Shown here: piece after piece, positions 16,363 through 25,889 of the stretch
Layout of the letters: each line of letters starts with the position of its first letter
Position numbering within the stretch: position 1 is the stretch's first letter
Assembly (NCBI GenBank): GCA_016200225.1
Contig: JACQFD010000039.1
Span: forward strand, 62,001-126,000
Length of the DNA stretch: 64,000 bases
Source of the DNA: Planctomycetota bacterium
Lineage (GTDB): Bacteria; Planctomycetota; UBA1135; JACQFD01
Reading direction: 5' to 3'
Translations under genes and position numbers: made by a program
Notes under the pieces: model-generated
The model's input: only the letters and a program-made list of their open reading frames with translations
Databases searched by the model: none
Told to the model about the DNA's origin: nothing

Positions 16363-17062
16363 TCGCGCGCGAACGGCGACGCGCCTCGGCGCGCCGCGAA
16401 TGCTGATCACCGCGGGTCCCACGCGCGAGGCGATCGACGACGTTCGTTATATTTCCAATCGGTCGAGCGGAAAGATGGGATATGCGATCGCGTCGGCCGC
16501 GCTCGACGCAGGCTGCGCTGTAATCCTTGTAACCGGACCTGTATCGATTGCCCGGCCCGCGAACATTGGCGGACGCCTTCGTGTGATCGATGTCGAGAGC
16601 GCGAGCGAGATGGCGGCGGCGGCAATTCCTGCGTTTCGCAATTGCGATATTGCGATTCACGTGGCCGCTGTTTCGGATTTTCGGCCGAAGCATCGGATTC
16701 GCGGAAAATTAAAAAAGCGACAGGCGCTCGCCGCGGGCCGCGGCCGTTTGCAACTCGAACTCGTCGCGAATCCCGATATTTTGCGGTCGTGCGGCAGAAT
16801 TAAACACAAGGGGCAAGTTTTGATTGGTTTCGCGCTCGAATCCTCCGATGGCGTACAAAACGCGCGCGCGAAACTTCATGAGAAGAATCTCGATTTTGTG
16901 GTTTGGAATGATCCTTCAGCATTGAATGCCGCGCGTTCAAATGTCACAGTTATCGGGCGAAACGGCGAACGGCTGCCGATACGCGATCATAAATCAAAGA
17001 TCGCGCGGCGGTTGATCGCCCTTGCACTCGAACGATGGCGACAGCAGTCACAAAAACAATAA
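16355..17062 (+). CDS. coaB: Phosphopantothenate-cysteine ligase (CoaB)
   Basis: Joins phosphopantothenate and cysteine using CTP in coenzyme A synthesis. The protein has 235 residues from a GTG start. Motifs are GPTREAIDDVRYISNRSSGKMG (given in part: GPTREAIDDV and SNRSSGKMG), AAVSDFRP with the following KLKK, NPDIL and GFALES, all in the usual order. The first 13 residues, before the conserved MLITAGPTRE, are extra. The gene overlaps coaC by 8 bases and ftsK by 28 bases. The split of CoaB and CoaC into two polypeptides is unusual for bacteria; a recent frame break in a fused ancestor is an alternative, but both halves look complete. Confidence 0.92.
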   Translation: MADRARTATRLGAPRMLITAGPTREAIDDVRYISNRSSGKMGYAIASAALDAGCAVILVTGPVSIARPANIGGRLRVIDVESASEMAAAAIPAFRNCDIAIHVAAVSDFRPKHRIRGKLKKRQALAAGRGRLQLELVANPDILRSCGRIKHKGQVLIGFALESSDGVQNARAKLHEKNLDFVVWNDPSALNAARSNVTVIGRNGERLPIRDHKSKIARRLIALALERWRQQSQKQ

Positions 17063-19614
17063 CCCCGAGCCCGGGCCCGAATGCAACAACTGTAGCATCA
17101 ATTGCGGCCGGCGCGCTTGCGTCGAAAACTACAAAACCACGGACGCGAAAAGCGAGAGACGACGGCCAGCCGCGTTCCCATTTCGCGGAGGCGGTCGCGA
17201 TCCTCTGCGTCGGGTTTTCTGTATTTTTGATCACGGCCATGGCGACGTACAGGGTTGCTTATCAACCGGGCGTCGGCGGCGAGAACATCTGCGGCTGGAT
17301 CGGTAATCTTCTCGCGCGGGCCTGTTTTGTATTATTAGGAAAAGCAGCCTATCTGCCGGCGATGTTTTGTGTGATTTGGAGCGTGATTCTGTTCTTGCGC
17401 GGCCGGATCGACGCGGCATGGGTGAAAATGTTCGGCGTCGCGGTATTAACGATTGCGATCGCCGTCATTCTGGAACACCGGCTGCCGTTCGACCGCTCGA
17501 AAGGCGATCCGCGCGGCGGGCTCCTCGGCGCCGCGATTCAACCTTACATTTCGCACGGATTTGGAGTATTCGGAACCTATATAATCCTCGCCGTTGTCGG
17601 CGCGATCGCATTCACGATGGCGACCGATTACGCGTTCGTGCCGATCGTGCGCGAATCGCTCGCGGGCTTGAAACGCGCGGGGAGCGAAGTCGCGAGCCGC
17701 GCGGCGGAGGCGCGCGAAGCGCGAACGTGGGGCGGCCGCCTGCGCGCGTTCATGCCGTTCGTTAAGGATTCGCGCAAGAACGAAGTTCCATTACAACAGA
17801 TCGGAAGATTCGATATTAAAGAAACGCCCGTGAAACCGGCGGCCGAGCTCGTCATCAACGCGCCGACGCCGCCGGCGGTCGCGCTGCGCGAAGATCCCAT
17901 CCCGCCGATCAAACTCGATCCGAAAGCGGACGACGAAAAAGTTAAAGATACAGAAAAAGCGTCCGCGGCGAAAAAGAAAGATCCGAAAACGGACGCGTCG
18001 AAAGATAAGGATATCGTCCAGGCAAAACTTCCGTTTCCGGCGATTCCTTACAAATTGCCGGAGCCGAAACTGCTCGACGAAAGCAAGAAAACGAACAACG
18101 CCGCGCACGCGGACGACGTTCGCGGACTCGCGCAGCGCATCGAAGAAGTGTTAAAATCGTTCGGCGTCCAAGTCGGCGTCGTGGGCGCGTCGCGCGGCCC
18201 GGCGGTGACTTTGTTCGAATTGGAAATGGGCGAAGGCGTAACTGTAAATTTACTGACGGCGCGCCGCCACGATCTCGCGATTCGTCTAAAATCGGGCGGC
18301 GTCCGGTTTGTGTATCCGATTCCAGGCAAATCGACGGTCGGCGTCGAAATTCCGAACGGCAAGCGCGAATTTGTAAGATTGCGCGATCTCGTCGACGAAG
18401 TCGCGCCTACAAAAGTAAAAGCGGCCGTGCCGCTGTACCTCGGGCGCGACGTCATGAATCGCGCCGTCGTCGAAGACTTGTCCGAAATGCCGCATTTGTT
18501 AATTGCGGGCCAGACCGGCTCCGGCAAGAGCGCGTGTTTGAACGCGATTTTGTGTTCCGTGCTGCTCGCGCGCGAGCCCGAGGAAGTAAAATTAATATTA
18601 ATCGACCCCAAGCAGGTCGAATTTACAAAATACGACGGCATTCCGCATTTGATGTGTCCGATCGTGACGGTCGCGCGCAAGGTGCCGATCGTTCTCGACT
18701 GGGTCATCGCCGAAATGGAAGAGCGTTATCTGTTACTTTCGCAGGCGGGCGTCCGGAAAATCGGCGATTTCAACGCGATGTCGAAGCGCGATTTGAAGGA
18801 TCGCCTCGGCGAGAATTATGATCCGGAGGAGACTCGTCTTCGCCTGCCCTATCTCGTCGTCGTCGTCGACGAAATGAACGATTTGATGATTCAGGCGAAG
18901 AAAGACATGGAAGACCGCATCACGCGCATTGCACAAAAATCGCGCGCGGTCGGCATTCATTTAATATTAGCGACGCAGCGTCCGTCGGTGAATGTGATCA
19001 CCGGCACGATCAAGGCGAATCTTCCGACGCGCATCGCGTTCCAGACCGCGCAAAGCAATGATTCGCGCGTTATTTTGGATCAGAACGGCGCCGAGGATTT
19101 GTTAGGAAAGGGCGATTTTCTATATAAACCGCCCGGCACCGACAAGTTCGTGCGCGCGCAGGGCACGTGGGTGGGCGACGACGAAATCGACCGCCTCGTC
19201 AAGCACGCAAAACTCCACGGCGAACCGAAATATGATATTCGTTTGATTCAAATTAAAGAATCCAACGACGACGAAAACGAAGACGGCCACGACGACGCGC
19301 CTTTACAACAAAACGAACCGGCGTTCGCGGGCGGCTGGAAGGACGAATTGTTCGATCGCGCCGTCGAAGAGACGATCGAATCGAATCGCGCGGCCGCGTC
19401 GCATCTCCAGCGCGCGTTCGCGATCGGTTATAACCGGGCGACGCGCATCCTCGACGCGATGGCGCAGCTCGGCATCGTTTCGCAATATGAAGGTTCGAAA
19501 GTCCGCCGCATTTTATTTACAAAAGAAGAATGGTCGGCGCGCAAGTCCGAATTGTTACTTGGCCCGAAGCGCGTTCAGAACGCGGCCCAGGGCGACGCCG
19601 CCGCCGGCGCGTAA
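17035..19614 (+). CDS. ftsK: DNA translocase FtsK/SpoIIIE
   Basis: Septal double-stranded DNA pump that clears chromosomes at division and directs dimer resolution. The 859-residue protein has four membrane helices (about residues 53-75, 90-118, 128-146 and 180-205) and a linker rich in Lys, Asp and Pro (about 230-370). The motor domain comes next, with Walker A GQTGSGKS (about 492) and Walker B VVVVDEMNDLM (about 606). A winged-helix gamma domain lies near residues 775-845 (AFAIGYNRATRILDAMAQLG). The start overlaps coaB by 28 bases. The length is typical of the short-linker type. Confidence 0.96.
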   Translation: MATAVTKTITPSPGPNATTVASIAAGALASKTTKPRTRKARDDGQPRSHFAEAVAILCVGFSVFLITAMATYRVAYQPGVGGENICGWIGNLLARACFVLLGKAAYLPAMFCVIWSVILFLRGRIDAAWVKMFGVAVLTIAIAVILEHRLPFDRSKGDPRGGLLGAAIQPYISHGFGVFGTYIILAVVGAIAFTMATDYAFVPIVRESLAGLKRAGSEVASRAAEAREARTWGGRLRAFMPFVKDSRKNEVPLQQIGRFDIKETPVKPAAELVINAPTPPAVALREDPIPPIKLDPKADDEKVKDTEKASAAKKKDPKTDASKDKDIVQAKLPFPAIPYKLPEPKLLDESKKTNNAAHADDVRGLAQRIEEVLKSFGVQVGVVGASRGPAVTLFELEMGEGVTVNLLTARRHDLAIRLKSGGVRFVYPIPGKSTVGVEIPNGKREFVRLRDLVDEVAPTKVKAAVPLYLGRDVMNRAVVEDLSEMPHLLIAGQTGSGKSACLNAILCSVLLAREPEEVKLILIDPKQVEFTKYDGIPHLMCPIVTVARKVPIVLDWVIAEMEERYLLLSQAGVRKIGDFNAMSKRDLKDRLGENYDPEETRLRLPYLVVVVDEMNDLMIQAKKDMEDRITRIAQKSRAVGIHLILATQRPSVNVITGTIKANLPTRIAFQTAQSNDSRVILDQNGAEDLLGKGDFLYKPPGTDKFVRAQGTWVGDDEIDRLVKHAKLHGEPKYDIRLIQIKESNDDENEDGHDDAPLQQNEPAFAGGWKDELFDRAVEETIESNRAAASHLQRAFAIGYNRATRILDAMAQLGIVSQYEGSKVRRILFTKEEWSARKSELLLGPKRVQNAAQGDAAAGA

Positions 19615-19653
19615 TATTCATTAAAGTATATTGAACGCAAGCCGCGCCGCCCG

Positions 19654-20985
19654 ATGACAAAAAAAGGCACCCCCGGACTCGGCGTATTGTTTCTGACAGT
19701 ATTCTTGGATCTATTGGGATTCGGCCTCGTCATCCCGCTTGTTCAGATCTATGCACAGGGTTATTGGGGCGCCGATGAGCCCAATGTGCTCGTGGTCGCG
19801 ACCGGCCTGTCCGGTTGTTACTCGCTTGCGCAATTTATCTTTTCGCCGATTTGGGGGAGCCTTTCCGATCGGATAGGCCGCCGTCCGGTATTCTTAATTA
19901 CTATTCCACTGACCGCGCTCGCCTACTTGTTGTTTGGCCTCGCGGCCGACCATCGCGTCGGTTTGAAACTGTTGGGAAGCGGCCACGCGGTCGTCATTGC
20001 GATGCTCGTGGCGCGGACGTTTGGCGGAATCGTTAGCGCGAATATTTCGACGGCGTTTGCTTATGTCGCGGATATTACAACTCCCGAAAATCGCTCGAAA
20101 GGCATGGGCGTCATCGGCGCCGCGTTCGGACTTGGATTTGTATTCGGTCCGGCGCTTGGCGGAATGTTAGTAGGCGAAGTCAAAATTCTCTCGTTTGATA
20201 AAAATACGCTCACGCCGCTCGTCGACGGAAAAATTGCAAACGATATACAACTCGGTCTCCCCGCGTACCTTGCGGCCGCGCTTGGATTTATTAATATTTT
20301 CTGGGCGATTTCGCGGCTGCCGGAGTCGCTCCCTCCCGAAAAACGCGGCGCGCCGCGCGTCAGTCGTTTTCGTGCGATTGCCGATATGTTCCGCGACCGG
20401 CGCCTCGCGGTTTTATTAATTATCGTTTTCCTGGCGACGTTTTCGTTTTCGCATATGGAACAAAGTCTGGCATTGTTCCTCGGCGCGAAAACGGATCTCG
20501 GAGGGCGCGCGTGGACCGTGCGACAAATCGGCGAGGCTTTCGGCGTCGTTGGAGTCATGAGCGCGCTCGTTCAGGGCGGCCTCATCCGGCGCATTTCGAA
20601 ACTCTATAGCGAACGCTTATTATTACTCATTGGATTTATAGTTATGGCCGCCGGATTCCTAATGGCAGGATACTACGGATGGGATGGTCGCTCCGTCGCG
20701 ATGTTAGCATTCTCAGGTGCGCTCATCGCGCTCGGCCAGGGTCTCGCGAACCCGTCGCTGCAGGCGCTCGTATCGCGTTGCGCGCCGCAGGACGCGCAGG
20801 GAAAAGCCTTCGGCGCGAATCAATCCATGGCCGCGCTCGCCCGCGTCGTCGGTCCCGTTTCGACGGGACAAGTGATGGCGTTTGGTCTCTCCATGCCGCT
20901 CAGCGTCGCCGCGGCGGGCGTCGCGCTTTCATTCTTAATATTACTAATCAGCGGGGTGCGCGCGCCGGAAGCTGCGAAAACATAG
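19654..20985 (+). CDS. MFS transporter, TetA-like
   Basis: A 443-residue inner-membrane transporter of the major facilitator superfamily with 12 predicted helices. The N-terminus GLVIPLVQIYAQ and MFS motif A in GSLSDRIGRRP (loop 2-3) match the drug:H+ antiporter (TetA) branch. A repeat-like second half begins near residue 245 (RLAVLLIIVFLATFSFSHM). Substrate cannot be read; drug or metabolite efflux is the family precedent. It lies 39 bases after ftsK. Its stop codon is one base from the stop of the convergent propeller gene, with no terminator between. Confidence 0.85.
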   Translation: MTKKGTPGLGVLFLTVFLDLLGFGLVIPLVQIYAQGYWGADEPNVLVVATGLSGCYSLAQFIFSPIWGSLSDRIGRRPVFLITIPLTALAYLLFGLAADHRVGLKLLGSGHAVVIAMLVARTFGGIVSANISTAFAYVADITTPENRSKGMGVIGAAFGLGFVFGPALGGMLVGEVKILSFDKNTLTPLVDGKIANDIQLGLPAYLAAALGFINIFWAISRLPESLPPEKRGAPRVSRFRAIADMFRDRRLAVLLIIVFLATFSFSHMEQSLALFLGAKTDLGGRAWTVRQIGEAFGVVGVMSALVQGGLIRRISKLYSERLLLLIGFIVMAAGFLMAGYYGWDGRSVAMLAFSGALIALGQGLANPSLQALVSRCAPQDAQGKAFGANQSMAALARVVGPVSTGQVMAFGLSMPLSVAAAGVALSFLILLISGVRAPEAAKT

Positions 20986-20986
20986 A

Positions 20987-21808
20987 TTAAGATTCGTTGC
21001 CGGCCTTTATTATAGTATTCGCGGAAACGATCGTAAAACTGATTGGGTCAATCAAAATAAATCGTCCGCCCTCGAGACCGCGAAGGCGACCATTACACTG
21101 CCCCAAATCCGAAATGCCGCCGTTCCTATTTGATATATCCCACGAAAAGAGTTCATTTTCTTCGTCGTAGGGACTGTAGAAAGACGCCGTCGGGCCGGAT
21201 GTCGAAATTGCCGAGGATCCATGCAGGCGAATTGGAGTCGGGAATACAATTTGTTCAAATGTAGATATGTTGAGTCTCACCAACGAGAATTCGTTGTACG
21301 CCGAAAATGCAATTTGATCTTTTCCATCCCAGCACGCCGCGTAGCAGTCGTGAATTGGCACCGCCCTGTCTTTGAGTTTCGAACGATATCCCCCGACATA
21401 TTTACCATTTGCGTCGAAAACAGTTATTGCGTCTTGTCCAAGCGCGTTTCGCCCAAGTATCCCCTCGTCGAAATAAGTAAATACAATTCGTCCGTCCCGG
21501 GCGAGCACATCACTGATCGCATCTCCCGCGTGGAATGAGACTAATTCTTTTCCGGTGTCATCCAGAATCCATGCATTCATCGCGTCTCGTGCGGCACGCG
21601 CATCCGCCAACAAAATTCGTCGATTGTCGAGTCGTCGAATGATTGGAAACCGAACGGGGTGCGGGATTGTAAAAAATTGATCGCGAGATCGGATCGTTAG
21701 TGTTCCGTTGACACGAAATATGCCAAGCCATTCGCCATCCGGCGAAAGATCCATGTCAATTGGTTGGCCAAAGGCCGGATCGAACGCGGTGATGGTCTTT
21801 ATTAACAT
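20987..21808 (-). CDS. Hypothetical beta-propeller-like protein
   Basis: A 273-residue protein without a signal peptide. Repeated strands with patterns such as MDLSPDGEWLGIF, IFDANGKYVGG and LLADARAARDA-NAWILDDTGKELVSFHAGD resemble degenerate WD40 or TolB-like blades, so a six- or seven-bladed propeller is likely. No WD dipeptide ring is clear, so I do not name a family. The region has lower GC and more mixed codons than its neighbours, which may indicate later acquisition. It lies 42 bases downstream of a small antitoxin-like gene on the same strand and converges on the MFS gene. Confidence 0.55.
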   Translation of the reverse strand: MLIKTITAFDPAFGQPIDMDLSPDGEWLGIFRVNGTLTIRSRDQFFTIPHPVRFPIIRRLDNRRILLADARAARDAMNAWILDDTGKELVSFHAGDAISDVLARDGRIVFTYFDEGILGRNALGQDAITVFDANGKYVGGYRSKLKDRAVPIHDCYAACWDGKDQIAFSAYNEFSLVRLNISTFEQIVFPTPIRLHGSSAISTSGPTASFYSPYDEENELFSWDISNRNGGISDLGQCNGRLRGLEGGRFILIDPISFTIVSANTIIKAGNES

Positions 21809-21849
21809 TCTCCTCCGATATCCGTCCTGAACTTAATAATTTATCGGGA

Positions 21850-22107
21850 TTAACGATGAAGCGGCCCCTCGCCGCGCTCGATTGTCTCGGGAATATTGTT
21901 AACATTAACCCCCGGCTTGGGGACGAGCGGGGAGCAGTTGATAATAAACGATCCGGTCGCCGGGGGGTGGATCAGATGAGCGAGCGACATTCGTAAATAT
22001 TGATTAATGATGACGTCCATGGAAACGCACGTCCGCACCGACTCGGCGCGCAGCGCCGAAGCGATATCGTAGTCGAGAGTAATATTAGTTTTCACGGAAC
22101 GCGTCAT
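21850..22107 (-). CDS. VapB-like ribbon-helix-helix antitoxin, orphan
   Basis: An 85-residue protein of antitoxin type. The N-terminus (MTRSVKTNITLDYD, then ALRAESVRTCVSMDVIINQYLR) fits a beta strand plus two helices, as in ribbon-helix-helix DNA-binding antitoxins. The C-terminus ends with VNVNNIPETIERGEGP, like the toxin-binding tail of VapB proteins. The start at 22107 is preferred over 22152, which adds 15 residues upstream of the strand. No PIN-domain or other toxin gene lies next to it; the next gene downstream is the propeller-like protein. The toxin is lost or the gene acts alone. Confidence 0.6.
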   Translation of the reverse strand: MTRSVKTNITLDYDIASALRAESVRTCVSMDVIINQYLRMSLAHLIHPPATGSFIINCSPLVPKPGVNVNNIPETIERGEGPLHR

Positions 22108-22228
22108 CGCTAGTTCAGCATCATACCGTGAACGGATCCTTTGGGTTTGCAAGCGCCCGCCGCCTCAAATTCGGTTGTCTTCGTTCGTGCCCCCGTCTAC
22201 AAAGCACTCGTACCCATAACTTCCGAAT

Positions 22229-23563
22229 ATGCCATCGCATCCAAACGCGCCCGCCGTTCGCACGGCGCGACTCCAAGTCGCGCTTGATTTTCTTGAGCTT
22301 TCACGCGCCATGAAGTGCGCACGCGAGGTGGTGGCGGGGGGCGCCGAGATTGTCGAGATCGGGACGCCGCTGCTCAAATCGGAGGGGCTCGACGCGGTTC
22401 GGAAAATTCGCTCGGAGTTTCCGGCGGCGAAACACCCGCAACTGCGGATCGTTTGCGATACAAAAACGATGGACGCGGGGCGCACGGAATTCGAGGCCGC
22501 CGCGAAGGCGGGGGCCCACATCGCGACGGTGCTCGCGACGGCGAGCGATTCGACGATTCGCGATTGTGTGGAAGCGGGACGTAATTATGGAATTCAAGTC
22601 CAGGTCGATTTAATTAATGTTAACGATCCGGTCGCGCGGGCGCGCGAGTGCGCGGCGATGGGCGCGGATATCATTGGCGTCCACTGCGGCATCGATCAAC
22701 AAATGACCGGCGGCGATCCGTTCGAACAATTGCGCGGCGTGCGCGCCGCGGTGAATTGTGAAGTCGCGGTCGCGGGCGGGCTCACGTCGGAGACGGCCGC
22801 GCGCGCGGCGGCGTCGGGCGCCGATATTGTTATCATCGGCGGCGCGATCACAAAAGCGGAGAACGCGGCGGAAGCTACAAAAATCATCGCCAACGCGCTT
22901 CGCACGGGCATCGCCGTCGAAAATAAACTTTTCCGCCGCGTCGACGACGCGCGCGTCGAAGAAGTGTTATCTCTCGTTTCGACGCCGAATCTTAGCGATG
23001 CGATGCATCGTTCCGGCGAGATGTCCGGTCTCGAACCTTTACAAAGCGGAATTAAAGTCTTCGGCCGCGCCGTAACTGTTAGAACCTATCCCGGCGACTG
23101 GGCGAAACCCGTCGAGGCTATCGATGTTGCGAAACCCGGCGAAATTATTGTTATCGACGCGGGCGGCCGCGGTCCGGCCGTCTGGGGTGAACTCGCGAGC
23201 GAGAGCGCGAAAGTGCGCGGCATCCGTGCGGTCATCATCGACGGCGCGATCCGCGACGTCGACGCGATTCGTAGTATTAATTTTCCGGCGTGGGCGCGCA
23301 TCAAAATGCCGACCGCGTGGGAACCGAAGGGTTTTGGCGAAATCGGCGCGCCGATCGTCTGCGGCGGACAGCGCGTGATGCCCGGCGACTGGATCGTCGG
23401 CGACGATTCCGGAATTGTTAGAATTCCGAAGGAGCGCCTTTCCGAAGTCGTCAACCGCGCGAGCGATGTGTATGAACACGAAAACCGGCTGCGCGCGGAG
23501 ATCCGCGCCGGCGGCACGCTTTCGTCGCTGAAGGAATTGGGCCGCTGGGAGAAAAGTAAATGA
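22229..23563 (+). CDS. Fused hexulose-6-phosphate synthase / RraA-family protein
   Basis: A 444-residue two-domain protein. Residues ~14-225 form an orotidine-decarboxylase-fold barrel like 3-hexulose-6-phosphate synthase: LQVALDFLEL, the DxKxxD motif in VCDTKTMDAG, VQVDLINVNDP, and GVHCGID with VAGGLTSET. This enzyme would condense formaldehyde and ribulose 5-phosphate, or run backward. Residues ~240-440 form an RraA-type domain (LSDAMHRSG, GRGPAVWGELASESAK, VIIDGAIRDVDAI). RraA-like proteins include aldolases and RNase E inhibitors. The fusion resembles the archaeal bifunctional form. No phosphohexuloisomerase is nearby. It overlaps the next gene by 4 bases. Confidence 0.8.
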   Translation: MPSHPNAPAVRTARLQVALDFLELSRAMKCAREVVAGGAEIVEIGTPLLKSEGLDAVRKIRSEFPAAKHPQLRIVCDTKTMDAGRTEFEAAAKAGAHIATVLATASDSTIRDCVEAGRNYGIQVQVDLINVNDPVARARECAAMGADIIGVHCGIDQQMTGGDPFEQLRGVRAAVNCEVAVAGGLTSETAARAAASGADIVIIGGAITKAENAAEATKIIANALRTGIAVENKLFRRVDDARVEEVLSLVSTPNLSDAMHRSGEMSGLEPLQSGIKVFGRAVTVRTYPGDWAKPVEAIDVAKPGEIIVIDAGGRGPAVWGELASESAKVRGIRAVIIDGAIRDVDAIRSINFPAWARIKMPTAWEPKGFGEIGAPIVCGGQRVMPGDWIVGDDSGIVRIPKERLSEVVNRASDVYEHENRLRAEIRAGGTLSSLKELGRWEKSK

Positions 23564-25875
23564 TGTCCGCCGCGACCGCCGCGCTTTTCGCGGCGGTGTT
23601 TATTAGTTTACAAAACTCGCCGGCGGCCGGAACGCCGAAGGAAATAGTTACATCCCTCGGTTCGCCCGAACCTTCAACGCGAGCGAAAGCGTTCCAACTA
23701 TTAAAGGACGGCGGACCCGCCGGAATCGCGGCGGCGTTCGCGTATTTTAACGATGCGAATCCGATCGCGCGTGAACTGCTCGCAAAATGCCTCCGCGAAT
23801 CCGGCGATATTGGCGCGCTCGACGCGCTCGTGCCGTATCTAAATGATCCAAATCCGCTCGTGCGCCTCGAATTTGTAAATTATCTTTCGCGGCCGGACTT
23901 CGCTCTCGGGAAAGGCGACGAGCGCGCGGCGCAATTGTTGAAATTCGCCGCCGACGCGGAATTCAGCGTCCGCGCCGCCGCGATCAAAGGACTCCTGCGT
24001 CTCGCGCGTCCGTCCGCGACGGCGGAAATGATCAAATCGATCCGCGGCGGCGATTCGCTGCAGCGCGACGGGCTTTTGCGCGCGCTCGGGATGACCGCCG
24101 GCGCCGCCGACGAATTGTTAACATTTCAAAACTGGGTCGACGGCGCGGGAATCAACGAGCGCGGTCTCTGGCTCGTCGAACTCGGCTTCACGGGCGATAC
24201 GCGCGTGCTGCCGACATTAAAGAAATACGCGCGGCACCCGACGGAGGGCGCGGCCGCGCTCTCCGGATTCGATTTGTTAATTCAAAGACTCGTCCTGAAG
24301 CGACGCGACGCAGAATTGTTAGAAGTACTCGACGCGTGGAGCGAGATCGACCCCGTCGACGTCGCGTGGAGGCGGTTGCGTTATCATTTAATTATACAAT
24401 GCGATCTCGGGGCGGCGCGCACCGCGGCGGCAAAGCTCGACGCGGCCGCGGCGCTCGAGGGTCCGCGCAGAAGAGAGTGGCGCGCCATCGCGTCCTCGGC
24501 TTCGGCTATTTGTGATATTGCCGACGGCATGGGCGCCGCCGCCGAAGAAAAACTCGAACGAGCATTTCAATTTGCGGCGGGACAACGCGCTTCCGGAGTG
24601 GACGACGCCGAAGACGAGGGCGCCTTATTATTATTAGCGCGCATCCGAGTGCTCTCCGCGTTCAACGCGGTATTCAACAAATTCGACGGCTCGCCGGACC
24701 CGCGCGCGCGCCTCGAAAGCGCGTATGAATACTTTAAATTGCGCGTATTCGAATCCATCGCGCGCTCGCTGCAGGGTCTCTGGCAGCGGCAGGACGCAAA
24801 ATTAAGAAATAATGTTATTATGTTAATTATGCAGGGCCGCTCGTGGAGTCTCTCCGCAAATTGGAACTTCGATCCCGCGCTCGAATCCGACGTCGGAATG
24901 TTAACGGCGATTTCAACAGTTATCCCGAAGCGCGGGCGCGGGACCGAGGCGCTCGCCGCCGGCGTGCGCATTTTGGATATATTATCGGACGTCAATCCGC
25001 GCGAATTCGTTACTTCTAAACATTCGCAAGACTGGCAGAATTTTACTTCTCCATTTGTAGATATGAATATTGGAAGAGTACAATCGGTTCCGATTTCGCC
25101 CGTCCGCGTGACGGTGGACATGCCGGTCTGCGGATTGACGAGAAGCCTCGGACAAGTGGCGCGATCGATTCTCGGCGACATGCGCACGGCCGCCGATTTG
25201 TTGGAACCCGTCATCGAGCGCGCGTCGCAGGGCGCGCTCACGAGTACGAGCGAATTTGCCACCTATGTGGATGCGAGTCTCGAACGCTCGGGTGTCGCGA
25301 TGGACGCCGGCGAACCCGACGTGGCGGATCAATACATTTTTCGAGTTCTCGAACGTCTTGATCAAGTCAAGAAAACCTACGAAGAGTTGTTTGATTCAGA
25401 ATCCGTGAAAGTTCTTGGCGCGGCCACCGCGGAAACACGAACAACGCAGGCAAAACTCTGGCTCGATCTTGAGAGGCGATTGCGCGCACAAACGCTCATC
25501 AGCCGCGCAGTGAATGAGAATGTAGTAAAGGGACAACCCGAGACCGCCGCGCGCTATGCGAAAGAGGGGGTTGCGCTGGATCCGACAGAGTTTAATAAAG
25601 TTGTCCTTGCGTGCTATTTGGCGCGCGAGGGCAATGTAACAGAGGCGCGAGCAGTCCTGCGCGACGCGTCCGATTCACTGGGAACATATTACAATTTATC
25701 TTGTACCTATGCGCTCCTTGGCGAAGCGGACACGGCTATTGTTTACTTGGAACGAGATTTTCAAGAACACGCGGACAAGGGCGGTCTCGAACGGCAGAGG
25801 GCCTGGGCTCGAAAGGATCCGGATCTCAAGTCGCTTCGCTCCGACCCGCGCTTCCAAGCATTGACCAATCGATAA
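23560..25875 (+). CDS. Exported HEAT-repeat and TPR protein
   Basis: A 771-residue protein with a signal-like N-terminus (TAALFAAVFISLQNS). Residues ~30-250 hold HEAT-type helical repeats (LLKDGGPAGIAAAFAYFNDANPIARELLAKCLRES in pattern). The C-terminal part from about 640 looks like TPRs (ARYAKEGVALDPTEFNKVVLACYLAREGNVTEARAVL in pattern, then a YNLSCTYALLGEADTA repeat). I recognise no enzyme motif, so a periplasmic scaffold is likely. Its ATG overlaps the fusion-enzyme stop by 4 bases, a surprising coupling. A 15-bp tandem repeat array starts 14 bases after its stop codon. Confidence 0.7.
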   Translation: MMSAATAALFAAVFISLQNSPAAGTPKEIVTSLGSPEPSTRAKAFQLLKDGGPAGIAAAFAYFNDANPIARELLAKCLRESGDIGALDALVPYLNDPNPLVRLEFVNYLSRPDFALGKGDERAAQLLKFAADAEFSVRAAAIKGLLRLARPSATAEMIKSIRGGDSLQRDGLLRALGMTAGAADELLTFQNWVDGAGINERGLWLVELGFTGDTRVLPTLKKYARHPTEGAAALSGFDLLIQRLVLKRRDAELLEVLDAWSEIDPVDVAWRRLRYHLIIQCDLGAARTAAAKLDAAAALEGPRRREWRAIASSASAICDIADGMGAAAEEKLERAFQFAAGQRASGVDDAEDEGALLLLARIRVLSAFNAVFNKFDGSPDPRARLESAYEYFKLRVFESIARSLQGLWQRQDAKLRNNVIMLIMQGRSWSLSANWNFDPALESDVGMLTAISTVIPKRGRGTEALAAGVRILDILSDVNPREFVTSKHSQDWQNFTSPFVDMNIGRVQSVPISPVRVTVDMPVCGLTRSLGQVARSILGDMRTAADLLEPVIERASQGALTSTSEFATYVDASLERSGVAMDAGEPDVADQYIFRVLERLDQVKKTYEELFDSESVKVLGAATAETRTTQAKLWLDLERRLRAQTLISRAVNENVVKGQPETAARYAKEGVALDPTEFNKVVLACYLAREGNVTEARAVLRDASDSLGTYYNLSCTYALLGEADTAIVYLERDFQEHADKGGLERQRAWARKDPDLKSLRSDPRFQALTNR

Positions 25876-25889
25876 TCACAGCAGTAAAG

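Noticed and set aside
18048-18707. 219-residue open frame antisense to ftsK
   Set aside because: It lies fully inside the motor domain of a certain gene. Long antisense frames are expected in GC-rich coding DNA.
24567-25262. 231-residue open frame antisense to the HEAT/TPR gene
   Set aside because: It has no signal or domain features and is covered by a clear gene on the other strand.
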